A stretch of 29,156 nt of DNA, from NCBI GenBank assembly GCA_900546625.1, contig URDU01000037.1, forward strand, positions 1 through 29,156, given 5' to 3'. A model generated the notes under the pieces. The model did not search any database. It saw only the letters and a program-made list of their open reading frames with translations, and was not told where the DNA came from. The position numbers were made by a program, and so were the translations under genes. The DNA comes from an uncultured Lachnobacterium sp. GTDB lineage: Bacteria > Bacillota > Clostridia > Lachnospirales > Lachnospiraceae. This document shows, one piece after another, positions 1 through 11,899 of this stretch. How positions within the stretch are numbered: position 1 is the first letter of the stretch; every line of letters starts with the position of its first letter.

Positions 1-45
1 ATACCCTTAGCAGGGGCACCTCTTCGGCCACTTGAGTACTTCTCC
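1..45 (-). tRNA. tRNA-Ser(GCU), 5' part only, cut by window edge
   Basis: Read on the minus strand, the sequence begins with a GGAGAAG acceptor strand at 45-39. A serine-type D arm follows, then an anticodon arm with stem TGCCC/GGGTA around the loop CTGCTAA, which gives anticodon GCU. The long variable arm, T arm and 3' acceptor strand lie beyond the left edge. The identity rests on the anticodon and the serine-like D region. It sits about 90 bp downstream of the fumarase beta gene, on the same strand. Confidence 0.85.
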
Positions 46-137
46 AAAGTCTTTACATAAATTATTTAAATGTTTTACGCACTTACGTGACGCATTGTTT
101 ATTCTATAAAATTTTATTTGTTTTGTCAATAGTATTT

Positions 138-689
138 TTATATTTTTTTAAATTCTTTTATAGAAGTCTCGTACAGATTGTTTCCTTCACTGTCTATTAC
201 CACAATTACAGGGAAATCTTCCACGTAAAGCTTTCTTATTGCCTCTGCACCGAGATCGTCATAACAGATTACTTCTGATGATTTTATGCATTTTGAAAGG
301 AGAGCGCCTGCGCCGCCGACTGCCGCAAAATAGACTGCTTTATTGCGAATTACCGCATCTATTACTTCCTTTGATCTTTTTCCCTTGCCTATCATTGCTT
401 TTTCACCCAAATCGAGCAGTCTTGGAGCATACTTATCCATTCTTGTTGCTGTTGTCGGTCCGGCTGAGCCAATAGGACGACCTTCTCTGGCCGGTGATGG
501 TCCCATATAGTAAATTGTTGAATCCTTTATATCTATTGGCAGTTCCTCTTTACGGTCCAGTGCCTCTATCATTCTTTTGTGTGCAGCATCTCTTGCCACA
601 TATATTTCACCTGTTATATATACATAGTCTCCTGATTTCAGGTCTTTTGTTATTTCCTGTGTAATTGGAGTTGTTATATGTTTTTCCAT
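138..689 (-). CDS. Fumarate hydratase (class I, Fe-S) beta subunit
   Basis: This is the C-terminal-type subunit of a two-subunit class I hydro-lyase, which interconverts fumarate and malate using a [4Fe-4S] cluster carried by the alpha subunit. The 183 residues match the usual size of a separate beta subunit. Visible family features are an N-terminal TTPIT segment, GPSPAREGRPIGSAGPTT (residues about 64-81), the basic GKGKRSKEV loop (about 101-109) and VGGAGALLSK. The ATG has a good GGAG site 7 nt upstream. It lies 96 bp after the alpha subunit on the same strand, so the two are probably co-transcribed. A tartrate dehydratase beta subunit has the same fold and cannot be excluded by sequence alone, but fumarase is the common assignment in this lineage. 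Confidence 0.9.
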   Translation of the reverse strand: MEKHITTPITQEITKDLKSGDYVYITGEIYVARDAAHKRMIEALDRKEELPIDIKDSTIYYMGPSPAREGRPIGSAGPTTATRMDKYAPRLLDLGEKAMIGKGKRSKEVIDAVIRNKAVYFAAVGGAGALLSKCIKSSEVICYDDLGAEAIRKLYVEDFPVIVVIDSEGNNLYETSIKEFKKI

Positions 690-785
690 TTTTTTCTCCT
701 GATTCTTTTATTTTTTCAGTTCATTATAACCTGTAACAATTATAGTTTTTTAATTAACGTTCACATTTCAGTGTAGCTTTAACAA

Positions 786-1631
786 TTACAATTCCTTCAC
801 TATATGGCGGTTTACATGGCAGCATATATTTACCGCAACCGGTAGTCCTGCAATGTGGGTTGGATATGTGTTTATGTTTACAGCAAGGGCTGTAGTGCTT
901 CCACCGAGTCCTCCCGGTCCTATGCCAAGCCTGTTTATTTTTTCAAGCATCTCTTTTTCAAGCTCCGCCACATACTCTATGTCTGAATGTGTGCCCGTTT
1001 CTCTTGTCAGCGCCTTTTTTGCCATTATTGCGCATTTTTCAAAGGTACCGCCTACTCCGACACCGACAACCATAGGAGGACATGCGTTTGGTCCTGCATC
1101 TGAAACTGCTGTCAGTATTGCGTTTTTTACTCCCTCTATACCATCTGCCGGCTTCAACATAAACACACGGCTCATATTTTCACTTCCAAAGCCCTTTGGT
1201 GCAAAGGTTATTTTGACCTTGTCGCCCGGAACTATTGAGTAATGGATGACTGCAGGTGTGTTGTCCTTTGTATTTTCCCTGATGAGTGGATCCTTTACCA
1301 CTGATTTTCGCAGATAGCCGTCTGTGTAGCCTTGTCTGACTCCTTCATTTATGGCATCCTCCAATACGCCTCCCGTAAAATGTACATCCTGGCCTATTTC
1401 TATGAAAAAAACTGCCATTCCGGTATCCTGACATATCGGTATCATGTCCTCGCCTGCTATTTTTAGGTTTTCCTGAAGCTGATTTAATATTTTTTTACCT
1501 AAAGGTGATTCTTCATTTTCTGTTGCAGCTTTTAGTGCCTTGTCCATGTCTGGCGAAAGAAAATAGTTTGCCTGTATGCACATTTCCTTTATTGTCGCTG
1601 TTATCTCTGAAACGTTTATTTCCCTGATCAT
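786..1631 (-). CDS. Fumarate hydratase (class I, Fe-S) alpha subunit
   Basis: This is the catalytic Fe-S subunit of heterodimeric fumarase, working with the downstream beta subunit in the reductive or partial TCA branch. At 281 residues it is a normal free-standing alpha subunit. Three cysteine-containing motifs fit the cluster ligands of this family: PICQDTGMAVF (about residue 67), GPNACPPMVVGVGVGG (about 183) and VNICCHVNRH near the C-terminus. The GIGPGGLGGSTTALAV loop is also typical. The ATG at 1631 is preceded by an AGGAAAAGAA-type ribosome binding site. Upstream is a 446-bp gap carrying an inverted pair of DnaA boxes. L-tartrate dehydratase alpha is the alternative. Confidence 0.9.
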   Translation of the reverse strand: MIREINVSEITATIKEMCIQANYFLSPDMDKALKAATENEESPLGKKILNQLQENLKIAGEDMIPICQDTGMAVFFIEIGQDVHFTGGVLEDAINEGVRQGYTDGYLRKSVVKDPLIRENTKDNTPAVIHYSIVPGDKVKITFAPKGFGSENMSRVFMLKPADGIEGVKNAILTAVSDAGPNACPPMVVGVGVGGTFEKCAIMAKKALTRETGTHSDIEYVAELEKEMLEKINRLGIGPGGLGGSTTALAVNINTYPTHIAGLPVAVNICCHVNRHIVKEL

Positions 1632-1851
1632 TTCTTTTCCTCTCTTTTTTTCTCTGTATTAATTATTTAATAATTATGTTATATCCTTAACTATTCATAA
1701 TCATCCCACTCATATTCGCAAAACTGCACGATACTCTCGCTTTGTCTATACTTTGTTTAGCTCCACTTCTATGAAACTATTTTTTCAGTGCTTATGAATA
1801 AATACTTGTTCTTTACCACTCTATACACCTGATTTTAAATTTCGGCATCAT

Positions 1852-1893
1852 TTATCCACAATTCAATATTATTTTTTATGTTTTTGTGGATAA
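1852..1893. promoter_or_regulatory. Inverted pair of perfect DnaA boxes outside oriC
   Basis: TTATCCACA at 1852-1860 faces TGTGGATAA at 1885-1893, with 24 nt between them. Both match the strict DnaA box. With one flanking base each side the arms form a 10-bp perfect inverted repeat, so a hairpin is also possible. The pair lies about 9 kb from the origin, upstream of the fumarase alpha gene. A role in DnaA titration or regulation is inference. Confidence 0.6.
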
Positions 1894-2040
1894 ACATATA
1901 CTTTTTTCCGGATTATGTTTATTTATTACTATTTTGAACTACTGAAAACGAAAAATATAATACGTAATGCCTGCATATAATTAGCATACTTTCTTGTTCT
2001 CAATGCGACTCGAATAATACCACCACACTCTTATTCGCAA

Positions 2041-2066
2041 AAAGCAGGATCTTATGACCCTGCTTT
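2041..2066 (-). terminator. Intrinsic terminator after gyrA
   Basis: Arms AAAGCAGG (2041-2048) and CCTGCTTT (2059-2066) form an 8-bp perfect stem. Read on the minus strand the stem runs into five T residues, just past the gyrA stop codon. This probably ends the dnaA-to-gyrA transcription block. Confidence 0.75.
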
Positions 2067-2077
2067 TATGAATTTAG

Positions 2078-4636
2078 TTATGCTTCTGTATTATTTTCCA
2101 TAGCTTCGGCCTGTGAATTATCATTCTCTGCTGATTCTTCGTCACCATTTTCTGAGTCGTCAGTCTCTGCTTTTTCATCCTCCGGTGGCATAAGAGTCTT
2201 ATCCTCTACTACCTTTGCGATGCTGGCTACGCTCACACCTTCCTTCAGGTTGATGAGCTTGACACCTGTTGTGATTCGTCCAAGTACTGTTACATCGCTT
2301 ACCTGGATTCTGATGATAATGCCCTCTGTTGTGATAAGCATGAGCTCGTCATCGTTTTCCACTGATTTGACTCCTACGAGATTGCCTGATTTTTCTGTAA
2401 TCTTGTAGCATTTCACGCCCTTACCGCCACGGTTTTGTGTGGTAAATTCGTCAATTCGTGTACGTTTTCCAAGTCCGTTTGATGATACTAAAAGCACTGC
2501 CTCGCCCATTGATGCTGTCTGCATTGCGATTATCACATCATTTGGTGCGAGATTCATTCCGATAACACCCATGGTTGTACGGCCTGTTGAGCGCACATCT
2601 GTCTCCTTGAATCTGATACACTGTCCAAATCTGGTGAAGAGTAAAATATCCTCTGAATTGTCTGTGACCTTGACCTCTATAAGTCTGTCGTCCTCGCGCA
2701 GATTGATTGCCGCAAGTCCGTTCTTTCGGATATTCTCATAATCCTTTATCGGTGTTTTCTTGACTATTCCGTTTCTTGTAGCCATGAACAGATACTTGTC
2801 ATCCTCGTATTCTTTGATTGGAATCATGGCTGTTATTTTCTCGTCAGGCTGAAGCGGTATGAGATTGATGATGGCTGTGCCTCTTGATGTACGGCTTGCC
2901 TCCGGTATCTCATATGCCTTGATTCTGTATACTCTTCCTGTATTTGTGAAAAACATCAGGTAGTGGTGTGATGTGGTCATGAGCATCTCGACGATATAAT
3001 CATCCTCGATTGTCTCCATTCCCTTTATTCCCTTGCCACCGCGGTGCTGAGCCTTGAAATTGTCAGTGCTCATGCGCTTTATGTAGCCTACCTTTGTCAT
3101 TGTTATGACGGTGTTTGTCTCAGGAATGAGATCCTCCATCGACATATCATACTCGTCATAGCCTATCTCTGTCTTTCTGTCGTCGCCGTATTTATCTGCA
3201 ATTGCGATGATTTCCTCCCTGATTACTCCAAGAAGTTTTTTCTCATCGGCAAGAATAGCCTTTAACTGCGCAATCTGAGCCATGAGCTCCTTATACTCAG
3301 CCTCGAGCTTTTCTCTTTCCAGACCTGTCAGAGCCTTAAGACGCATATCGACAATTGCCTGTGACTGCTCATCTGACAGTCCAAATCTCTCCATCAATCT
3401 GGTCTTTGCCTGCTGTGTGGTCTGGCTTGAGCGGATAATGCTTATTACCTCGTCTATATTGTCCTGGGCAATAATGAGACCCTCTACAATATGTGCTCTG
3501 GCCTCTGCCTTGTCGAGATCAAACTTTGTACGTCTGGTAACTACATCCTTCTGGTGGATGAGATAGTAGTTGAGCAGATCGTATAGATTTAATACCTTCG
3601 GCTCTCCGTTTACGAGTGCAAGGTTTATTACTCCAAAGGTATCCTGAAGCTGTGTATGCTTGAAAAGCAGATTTAAAACCACACTCGGATTCACATCACG
3701 GCGAAGCTCTACTACAATTCTCATTCCCTCGCGGCTTGTCTCGTCGCGGAGGTCTGTTATTCCATCTATCTTTTTGTCCTTATGAAGCTCGGCTATTTTT
3801 TCAATAAGACGCGCTTTGTTTACGTTGTATGGCAGCTCTGTCACTACAATTCTGTTTTTGCCGTTTTCCATCGGCTCGATGTTGGTGACAGCACGGACTC
3901 TTATTTTGCCGCGGCCTGTTCTGTATGCCTCTTTTATGCCGCTTGTTCCGAGAATTATGCCGCCTGTAGGAAAATCCGGGCCCTTTACCACATCGATAAG
4001 CTCATCGATTGTGGTTTCTTTGTCCTCGATATCGTTATCGATAAGGCGCACTACGGCATTGACCACTTCACGCAGATTGTGAGGCGGGATATTGGTTGCC
4101 ATACCTACCGCGATTCCTGTGGTTCCGTTGACTAAAAGGTTTGGATATCTAGATGGGAGCACTGTCGGCTCTTTTTCTGTCTCATCAAAGTTTGGCTCAA
4201 AATCTACTGTATTTTTGCCTATATCCTTGATTAATTCAAGAGAAATCTTTGAGAGTCTTGCCTCTGTGTATCGCATGGCAGCGGCTCCGTCTCCATCGAC
4301 AGAACCAAAGTTTCCATGACCGTCCACAAGTGTGTATCTCATAGACCAGTCCTGTGCCATATTTACGAGCGCTCCATAGATTGAGCTGTCTCCGTGTGGG
4401 TGGTATTTACCCATTGTATCACCGACAATACGCGCACATTTTCTGTGTGGCTTGTCAGGTGTATTTCCGAGCTCGACCATAGAGTAGAGTACTCGCCTCT
4501 GAACAGGCTTTAATCCGTCCCTGACATCAGGGAGGGCACGGCTTGCAATAACGCTCATCGCGTAATCTATGTAGGAGCTCTCCATTGTTTTTTTCAAATC
4601 GACCTGCTGTATCTGGTCAAAAATTTTGTCGTCCAC
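2078..4636 (-). CDS. gyrA: DNA gyrase subunit A
   Basis: This is the DNA-breaking and rejoining subunit of gyrase, acting as A2B2 with GyrB to introduce negative supercoils. The 852-residue length is normal. The catalytic tyrosine is Y123 in [10 protein letters not shown]. The quinolone-determining region reads [13 protein letters not shown] (about 79-91), with Ser84 and Gly88 at the positions corresponding to E. coli S83 and D87. The C-terminal wrapping domain begins around residue 505 and carries the GyrA box QHRGGKG (530-536), with a further QNRGGKG repeat. The last ~40 residues are an acidic D/E-rich tail. It starts at GTG (4636) with GGGAGGAG upstream, only 18 bp after gyrB, so the genes are co-transcribed. 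Confidence 0.98.
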   Translation of the reverse strand: MDDKIFDQIQQVDLKKTMESSYIDYAMSVIASRALPDVRDGLKPVQRRVLYSMVELGNTPDKPHRKCARIVGDTMGKYHPHGDSSIYGALVNMAQDWSMRYTLVDGHGNFGSVDGDGAAAMRYTEARLSKISLELIKDIGKNTVDFEPNFDETEKEPTVLPSRYPNLLVNGTTGIAVGMATNIPPHNLREVVNAVVRLIDNDIEDKETTIDELIDVVKGPDFPTGGIILGTSGIKEAYRTGRGKIRVRAVTNIEPMENGKNRIVVTELPYNVNKARLIEKIAELHKDKKIDGITDLRDETSREGMRIVVELRRDVNPSVVLNLLFKHTQLQDTFGVINLALVNGEPKVLNLYDLLNYYLIHQKDVVTRRTKFDLDKAEARAHIVEGLIIAQDNIDEVISIIRSSQTTQQAKTRLMERFGLSDEQSQAIVDMRLKALTGLEREKLEAEYKELMAQIAQLKAILADEKKLLGVIREEIIAIADKYGDDRKTEIGYDEYDMSMEDLIPETNTVITMTKVGYIKRMSTDNFKAQHRGGKGIKGMETIEDDYIVEMLMTTSHHYLMFFTNTGRVYRIKAYEIPEASRTSRGTAIINLIPLQPDEKITAMIPIKEYEDDKYLFMATRNGIVKKTPIKDYENIRKNGLAAINLREDDRLIEVKVTDNSEDILLFTRFGQCIRFKETDVRSTGRTTMGVIGMNLAPNDVIIAMQTASMGEAVLLVSSNGLGKRTRIDEFTTQNRGGKGVKCYKITEKSGNLVGVKSVENDDELMLITTEGIIIRIQVSDVTVLGRITTGVKLINLKEGVSVASIAKVVEDKTLMPPEDEKAETDDSENGDEESAENDNSQAEAMENNTEA

Positions 4637-4654
4637 TTAAATTACTCCTCCCTG

Positions 4655-7672
<3,018 letters not shown>

Positions 7673-7673
<1 letters not shown>

Positions 7674-7888
7674 TATTTAACAACCTTAACTGTTTCGCCG
7701 TCATATGAGAAAACATCTCCGTCGTGAAGCTTTTTTCCTCTCTGAAGCTCAGTCTCACCGTTTACAGTCACCTGACCATCCTGAATAACAATTTTTGCCT
7801 CAACTCCCGAGCTCACAAGGTCGGCCTTTTTAAGAGCCTGTCCCAGCTTAATGAACTCATCCTGTTCTCTTATAGAAATCTGTTTCAT
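7673..7888 (-). CDS. yaaA: S4-domain RNA-binding protein (YaaA-type)
   Basis: This 71-residue protein is essentially a single S4 RNA-binding domain, with the sequence FIKLGQALKKADLVSSGVEAK followed by VTVNGETELQRGKKL. The family sits between dnaN and recF in most Firmicutes and is thought to act in ribosome assembly or RNA binding; its exact role is not settled. The ATG at 7888 has GGAG 5 nt upstream, and the gene begins only 8 bp after dnaN. Its stop codon shares one base with the recF start (TAATG), a clear sign of coupling. Confidence 0.93.
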
Positions 7889-7896
7889 AAAATCTC

Positions 7897-9009
7897 CTAG
7901 TTTGCTGCTGTATTAAAATTTACCGGAAGAATGAGGTAAATAAACTTGCCCTCATCATCCTTAATGAAACATGGTGCCTTTGGATTGACCATGTATAAAT
8001 TAACCTCCTCCTCATCGATAACACGAAGTGCATCTATGAAGAACTTAGGATTAAAGCCTATCATAATATCTTTTCCATCTTTGTCGATATCGATATCCTC
8101 ATTCATGGAACCGATAAACGAATTGATGCGAAGCTCCATATTGCCATCTGTAATATTCATGATGATCGGCTTCTTATCTCCCTCCTTGACAAGAAGAGTA
8201 GCACGGTCGATACAGTCAAGAAGCTCACGCTTATTGATGCGAACCTTTGTGTCGTAGTCAGATGAAAGCATCTGGTCAATCTTAAAGTACTCACCCTCTA
8301 TGAGGCGTGATACAACGGTAGTCTCATCAAACTCAAAAACAATATGATTGTTGGTGATGTATATAACAACATCCTCATCCGCTGAACCCGGAATAATCTT
8401 GCTTATTTCCTGCAGAGTCTTGCCAGGTACAACAACCTTCTTGCTGTCATAGTGATTTTTCATCTCGATATATCTGATAGAAATTCTGTGTCCGTCAAGT
8501 GAAACAACACGAAGCTTATTTTCCTCAATCTCAAAAAGCTCACCTGTCATCAGCTTATTGTTGTCATTGTCGGCAATTGAGAAAATAGTCTGTCTGATAA
8601 CCTCCTTAAGGGTAAACTGTGAGAGGACAATAGACTCATTTCTCTCAACATATGGTATGTAAGAGAAATCATCACCTGATTTTCCGATGATATTGAACTT
8701 AGCCTTCTCACAAGATATGACTGTCTTGAAGGAAGCATCTGTCTCTATTGTTACGTCACTGTCAGGAAGCTTTCTCACTATTTCTGAAAAAATCTTGGCA
8801 TCAAGAGCGATAACTCCTCTCTCTTCAATAGTTCCATCTATGATGGTTTCGATTCCAAGCTCCATATCGTTGGCCATAAGCTTAATCTCGTTTGCGGATG
8901 CATCAATCAGTATACACTCGAGAATTGCCATTGTAGTACGTGTAGGTACTGCCTTCGATACGATATTAACACCTTTCAGTAAATTTGCTTTTGAACAAAT
9001 AAGTTTCAT
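7897..9009 (-). CDS. dnaN: DNA polymerase III sliding clamp (beta subunit)
   Basis: This is the ring-shaped processivity clamp for the replicative polymerase, formed as a homodimer of three-domain subunits. The 370-residue length and position next to dnaA are standard. Recognisable segments are the N-terminal LLKGVNIVSKAVPTRTTMAILECI, the SDVTIETDASFK region, and the C-terminal ILPVNF stretch characteristic of clamps (the family end is usually MPMRL-like or MPVR-like; here LPVNFN). The ATG at 9009 has a TAAATG context and an AAGGAG site upstream. It is separated from dnaA by 285 bp that contain a long hairpin, so it may have its own regulation. Confidence 0.97.
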   Translation of the reverse strand: MKLICSKANLLKGVNIVSKAVPTRTTMAILECILIDASANEIKLMANDMELGIETIIDGTIEERGVIALDAKIFSEIVRKLPDSDVTIETDASFKTVISCEKAKFNIIGKSGDDFSYIPYVERNESIVLSQFTLKEVIRQTIFSIADNDNNKLMTGELFEIEENKLRVVSLDGHRISIRYIEMKNHYDSKKVVVPGKTLQEISKIIPGSADEDVVIYITNNHIVFEFDETTVVSRLIEGEYFKIDQMLSSDYDTKVRINKRELLDCIDRATLLVKEGDKKPIIMNITDGNMELRINSFIGSMNEDIDIDKDGKDIMIGFNPKFFIDALRVIDEEEVNLYMVNPKAPCFIKDDEGKFIYLILPVNFNTAAN

Positions 9010-9098
9010 TTAGAAAAACTCCTTCCTGCGCGTATATATAAATATTTAAAAGATATTCGTAATCTTCTTCTTAGGGGCTGTTAAAAAGTTCAAAACCC

Positions 9099-9160
9099 CT
9101 TCAAAGCCTTTAAAGACAAGCTTTAAGCGGCTTGATAACTTGCTTAAAAGCCTGTTGAAG
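9099..9160. repeat. Long imperfect hairpin between dnaA and dnaN
   Basis: The arm starting CTTCAAAGCCTTTAA (9099) pairs with the arm ending TTAAAAGCCTGTTGAAG (9160), with one bulge and a few mismatches. On the minus strand (the direction of dnaA to dnaN) the hairpin is followed by a GGGGTTTTGAACTTTTT run. It could be an attenuator or terminator for dnaA readthrough into dnaN. The rest of the 9010-9294 gap shows only AT-rich sequence and two ATTAACATG copies. Confidence 0.45.
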
Positions 9161-9294
9161 TAAAAATGATAAAAATTGATAACTTTTTATTCACTTTCCC
9201 TCAACCTGTCATTAACATGCTCATGTGGAAATAAAAGCAAGGTTATAACCAAATTATTAACATGCAAATGAGCATATATATAAATAGGTAGAAA

Positions 9295-10656
9295 CTAATT
9301 TGGATTAATCTTTTTCTTGATAGTTTCTATGAGAGTACGTGTACTGTCATTTTCCTCGTAATCCTTGGTGACCTTCTTGATGCCGTGGATGATAGTAGAG
9401 TGGTCTCTGCCACCCAAAAGCTGGCCGATCACGTCAAGTGAATCTGAGGTCATGGTCTTGCAGAGGTACATGGCAATCTGCCTTGGACGTGCAATCTCAC
9501 TGCTTCTAGTCTTTGAAATCATCTGGTCAACAGATATGTGGAAATGCTCCGAAACGACCTCGATGATGAGCTGTGCAGTGATTTCCCTAGGCTTGTCCGG
9601 TGTGATGATGTTGGAAAGCTCTCTCTCTGCGATATCCATAGTGATGTGAGTATGTTCGAGATTGTGGAAAGCTAAAAGCTTGTTTAAGGCCCCCTCAAGC
9701 TCACGGATATTGGAGCTGATGTTTGAAGCAATGTAGTTTAAGATATCATCATCTATATCAAAATTGTCAGTCTCAGCCTTTTTACGGAGGATAGCCATCC
9801 TCGTCTCATAGTCCGGAGTACCGATATCAGCCATCAGTCCCCACTCGAAACGTGAGCGGATACGCTCCTCGAGAGTCTCCATCTCCTTAGGCGGCTTATC
9901 AGAGGTAAGGATAATCTGCTTGCCCTGTGTCTGCAGCGTGTTGAAGGTGTGGAAAAACTCCTCCTGGGTACTTTCCTTTCCTATGATGAACTGGATATCA
10001 TCAATCATGAGCACATCTACAGTCCTGTATTTGTCACGGAACTTTGTCATGGCGGAGGAATTACCGTTACGGATAGATTCGATAACCTCGTTGGTAAACT
10101 CCTCTGAAGTAACGTAAAGCACCTTTGTATCAGGATTCTGGTCAATGATGAAATGACCTATTGAATGCATAAGGTGAGTCTTGCCAAGTCCAGGACCACC
10201 ATATATATATAGCGGATTGTATGCTTCGCCCGGGCTTTCTGCCACTGCAAGGGAAGCAGAGTGGGCAAACCTGTTATTGTTACCTACGACAAAGGTGTCG
10301 AAGGTATAGTTAGGGTTTAAGTTTGAGTGATCTCCCTTTACAGGAGCCTGAGGCTCAAGCTGTGTGGTATCGTTGTTTTTAAACTTAAGGCTCTGCGCCT
10401 GATCCGGCAGAATAAACTGGATATCATACTCGACACCTGTCACCTCACCTATAGCTACCTTAAGAGGAAGATAATATTTCTTGTTGATATAGCTGAGCCC
10501 CATCTGCTCAGACGGAACGAGAATATACAGTGTATTGCCGTCTATTGCGAACACCTCAAGCGGTTTTATCCACGTATTAAAGGAAACGTCTGTCAGACCA
10601 TGCTCGTCTTTGACCATCTGTAGTATTTCATTCCACTTTTCCATTACTTTATCCAT
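9295..10656 (-). CDS. dnaA: Chromosomal replication initiator DnaA
   Basis: DnaA is an AAA+ ATPase that binds DnaA boxes and melts oriC. Domain I spans about residues 1-85 and a short linker follows. The AAA+ domain has Walker A GGPGLGKT (153-160), Walker B VLMIDD (215-220) and the arginine-finger region ERIRSRFEWGL. Domain IV ends with the DNA-binding signature GQLLGGRDHSTIIHGIKKV. The ATG at 10656 is preferred over an in-frame TTG one codon upstream, because GGAG lies 7 nt before it; this gives 453 residues. The adjacent intergenic region to the right is the predicted origin. Confidence 0.98.
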   Translation of the reverse strand: MDKVMEKWNEILQMVKDEHGLTDVSFNTWIKPLEVFAIDGNTLYILVPSEQMGLSYINKKYYLPLKVAIGEVTGVEYDIQFILPDQAQSLKFKNNDTTQLEPQAPVKGDHSNLNPNYTFDTFVVGNNNRFAHSASLAVAESPGEAYNPLYIYGGPGLGKTHLMHSIGHFIIDQNPDTKVLYVTSEEFTNEVIESIRNGNSSAMTKFRDKYRTVDVLMIDDIQFIIGKESTQEEFFHTFNTLQTQGKQIILTSDKPPKEMETLEERIRSRFEWGLMADIGTPDYETRMAILRKKAETDNFDIDDDILNYIASNISSNIRELEGALNKLLAFHNLEHTHITMDIAERELSNIITPDKPREITAQLIIEVVSEHFHISVDQMISKTRSSEIARPRQIAMYLCKTMTSDSLDVIGQLLGGRDHSTIIHGIKKVTKDYEENDSTRTLIETIKKKINPN

Positions 10657-10659
10657 CAA

Positions 10660-11039
10660 AGTTCTCCATTATTTAACATATAAAGAGTATATTATGGGAA
10701 TGTTCTCCACAATCCCATACATACTATATAGTACACTATTTTTGGCATTTAGGCAATGTAAAAAGATTGATAAAAATGCTTTATTCACATTTATTAACCA
10801 CAATTATACAAAGTTACCAACATGTTATTCACATATTGTGGATAACTTTTTGATATCTTGATAACTTTCCACAATATGTTGGTCACAGTAAGCGGTTTAT
10901 ATCTAAATATAGACGGTTATCAAGAATTATTATATATATAGAAGAAACTCGTTTTCCACAATTTTGTTGTGGAATGTAAACCGGTGAAAAAATACATGTA
11001 GAAATTTAAAGAAAATCGTAAAGAAAATTGAGAAAATCC
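10660..11039. other. Predicted replication origin (oriC)
   Basis: This dnaA-rpmH intergenic region contains matches to TTATNCACA at 10781-10789 and 10825-10833 (both TTATTCACA), and a perfect inverted box TGTGGATAA at 10837-10845. Near matches lie at 10794-10802 and 10952-10960. AT-rich tracts at about 10900-10945, including a long TATATATA run, could be the unwinding element. A perfect small inverted repeat TTCCACAA/TTGTGGAA spans 10954-10974. Genes on both sides point away from the region, matching bidirectional replication. No start site can be proven from sequence alone. Confidence 0.88.
10781..10845. promoter_or_regulatory. DnaA box cluster in oriC
   Basis: Two forward TTATTCACA boxes (10781, 10825) and one reverse perfect box (10837-10845) lie within 65 bp. 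The last two are only 3 bp apart in opposing orientation. This is the densest DnaA-box group in the intergenic region. Confidence 0.8.
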
Positions 11040-11067
11040 TTGACACAACAGGAATTTTTGTTATAAT
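11040..11067 (+). promoter_or_regulatory. Strong vegetative promoter of rpmH
   Basis: A perfect -35 TTGACA (11040-11045) is followed after 16 bp by a perfect -10 TATAAT (11062-11067). rpmH begins 39 bp after the -10. It is the best sigma-70-type promoter visible in the window and probably drives rpmH-rnpA and, by readthrough, the yidD/yidC genes. Confidence 0.88.
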
Positions 11068-11105
11068 TATACCGATGTTTTTTAACGTAAAGGAGGTGGA
11101 TATAT

Positions 11106-11240
11106 ATGAAGATGACATTCCAACCTAAGAAGAGACAGAGAGCAAAAGTTCATGGATTCAGACAGAGAATGAAAACTGCTGGCGGAAGAAAAGTAATCGC
11201 AGCCAGAAGATTAAAAGGAAGAAAAAAATTATCAGCATAG
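11106..11240 (+). CDS. rpmH: 50S ribosomal protein L34
   Basis: The 44-residue, very basic product begins [18 protein letters not shown] and ends KGRKKLSA. It has the characteristic [22 protein letters not shown] core. L34 is a small protein of the large ribosomal subunit. An AGGAGGTGG ribosome binding site lies just upstream and a consensus promoter precedes that. rpmH next to rnpA, across oriC from dnaA, is a near-universal arrangement in Firmicutes. Confidence 0.98.
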   Translation: MKMTFQPKKRQRAKVHGFRQRMKTAGGRKVIAARRLKGRKKLSA

Positions 11241-11262
11241 GCCACAATTTTTGTGGTCTTTT
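11240..11262 (+). terminator. Hairpin with T-rich tail between rpmH and rnpA
   Basis: GGCCACAA pairs with TTGTGGTC around a TTT loop (one G-T pair), followed by TTTTCTTCATTTTT. It begins at the last base of the rpmH stop codon. It is probably a partial terminator that keeps rnpA below rpmH level. Confidence 0.7.
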
Positions 11263-11298
11263 CTTCATTTTTGATTGTTTTTAGAAGGACAGCGTCAA

Positions 11299-11646
11299 AT
11301 GAAATTTTCAGATTCGTTGAAAAAAAACAAAGATTTTCAGAATGTATATAATAACGGTGTATCATTTGCTAACAGATACCTCGTTATGTATGTTCTGAAA
11401 AATAACACAGAAAATAATCGTATAGGTATATCAGTTAGCAAAAAAGTTGGAAATAGTGTTATTAGACATCATATTACTCGTCTCGTGAGAGAGAGCTACA
11501 GACTACATGAGGACATGTTCGATAGTGGTTTGGACATCGTAGTCATCGCAAGAGTTGCAGCACGGCATGTGGGTTATAAGGAAATAGAAAGTGCTGTTTT
11601 ACATCTTGGAGGTCTTCACAGGATTATTAAGAAACAAAATATTTGA
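11299..11646 (+). CDS. rnpA: Ribonuclease P protein component
   Basis: This is the protein subunit of RNase P, which assists the catalytic RNA in removing tRNA 5' leaders. The 115-residue basic protein has the expected order: a [13 protein letters not shown]-terminus, then [28 protein letters not shown] (about residues 45-72), then LDIVVIAR. The usual RNR element of the conserved helix reads R-H-H here, although the following basic residues are kept. The ATG at 11299 has GAAGGA 9 nt upstream and is preferred over an in-frame TTG at 11275. It lies 58 bp after rpmH, past a hairpin. Its stop overlaps a possible TTG start of yidD. Confidence 0.96.
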   Translation: MKFSDSLKKNKDFQNVYNNGVSFANRYLVMYVLKNNTENNRIGISVSKKVGNSVIRHHITRLVRESYRLHEDMFDSGLDIVVIARVAARHVGYKEIESAVLHLGGLHRIIKKQNI

Positions 11647-11882
11647 ATAATGAAAAAGAAGATGGAATCGTTTTGAAAAGTATCTTGATATTTTTGATTA
11701 AATTTTATAGGAAGTATATTTCCCCGATGAAATCAACGAAATGCCCATATTGTCCGACCTGCTCAGAGTATGGTTTGCAGGCTGTGCAAAAGTATGGTGC
11801 CATAAAGGGTGGTCTGCTTGCGGCATGGAGGATATTGAGATGTAATCCTTTTTCAAAGGGTGGGTATGATCCGGTTCCATAG
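11643..11882 (+). CDS. yidD: Membrane protein insertion efficiency factor YidD
   Basis: YidD is a small, peripherally membrane-bound protein encoded between rnpA and yidC, thought to help YidC-dependent insertion. The conserved core [28 protein letters not shown] is followed by [24 protein letters not shown], including the family's cysteines and the RC-NPF-GG-DPVP end. Two TTG starts are possible. The one at 11643 overlaps the rnpA stop (79 residues). The one at 11673 gives 69 residues beginning [15 protein letters not shown], closer to the usual family start. The end of the gene is certain; the start is not. Confidence 0.93.
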   Translation: MNNEKEDGIVLKSILIFLIKFYRKYISPMKSTKCPYCPTCSEYGLQAVQKYGAIKGGLLAAWRILRCNPFSKGGYDPVP

Positions 11883-11899
11883 CAGCAATGGAGGTTTTT

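Larger units (their letters stand above)
1632..2077. other. Gene-free stretch between gyrA and fumarase genes
   Basis: No credible coding frame is present in these 446 bp. The stretch holds the gyrA terminator at its right end, an inverted pair of perfect DnaA boxes (1852-1860 and 1885-1893), and a short imperfect direct repeat sharing the core TATTCGCAAAA (1707-1732 and 2026-2050). The rest is AT-rich sequence that presumably contains the fumarase promoter, but no convincing -35/-10 pair was identified. Confidence 0.6.

Noticed and set aside
853..1242. 129-codon plus-strand frame opposite the fumarase alpha gene
   Set aside because: It is a complement-strand shadow of a well-conserved gene. 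Its Ser/Pro-rich translation has no family features.
1707..2050. Direct repeat sharing TATTCGCAAAA near the gyrA terminator
   Set aside because: Only two short, imperfect copies exist, one next to the terminator. This is too little to call an element.
10564..10572. TTATCCACG in the dnaA 5' coding region as a DnaA box
   Set aside because: It has one mismatch at the last position and is explained by Trp-Ile-Lys codons. It was not counted among the perfect boxes.
10535..10861. 108-codon plus-strand frame running from dnaA into oriC
   Set aside because: It overlaps the dnaA 5' end on the opposite strand and crosses the DnaA boxes, without a ribosome site.
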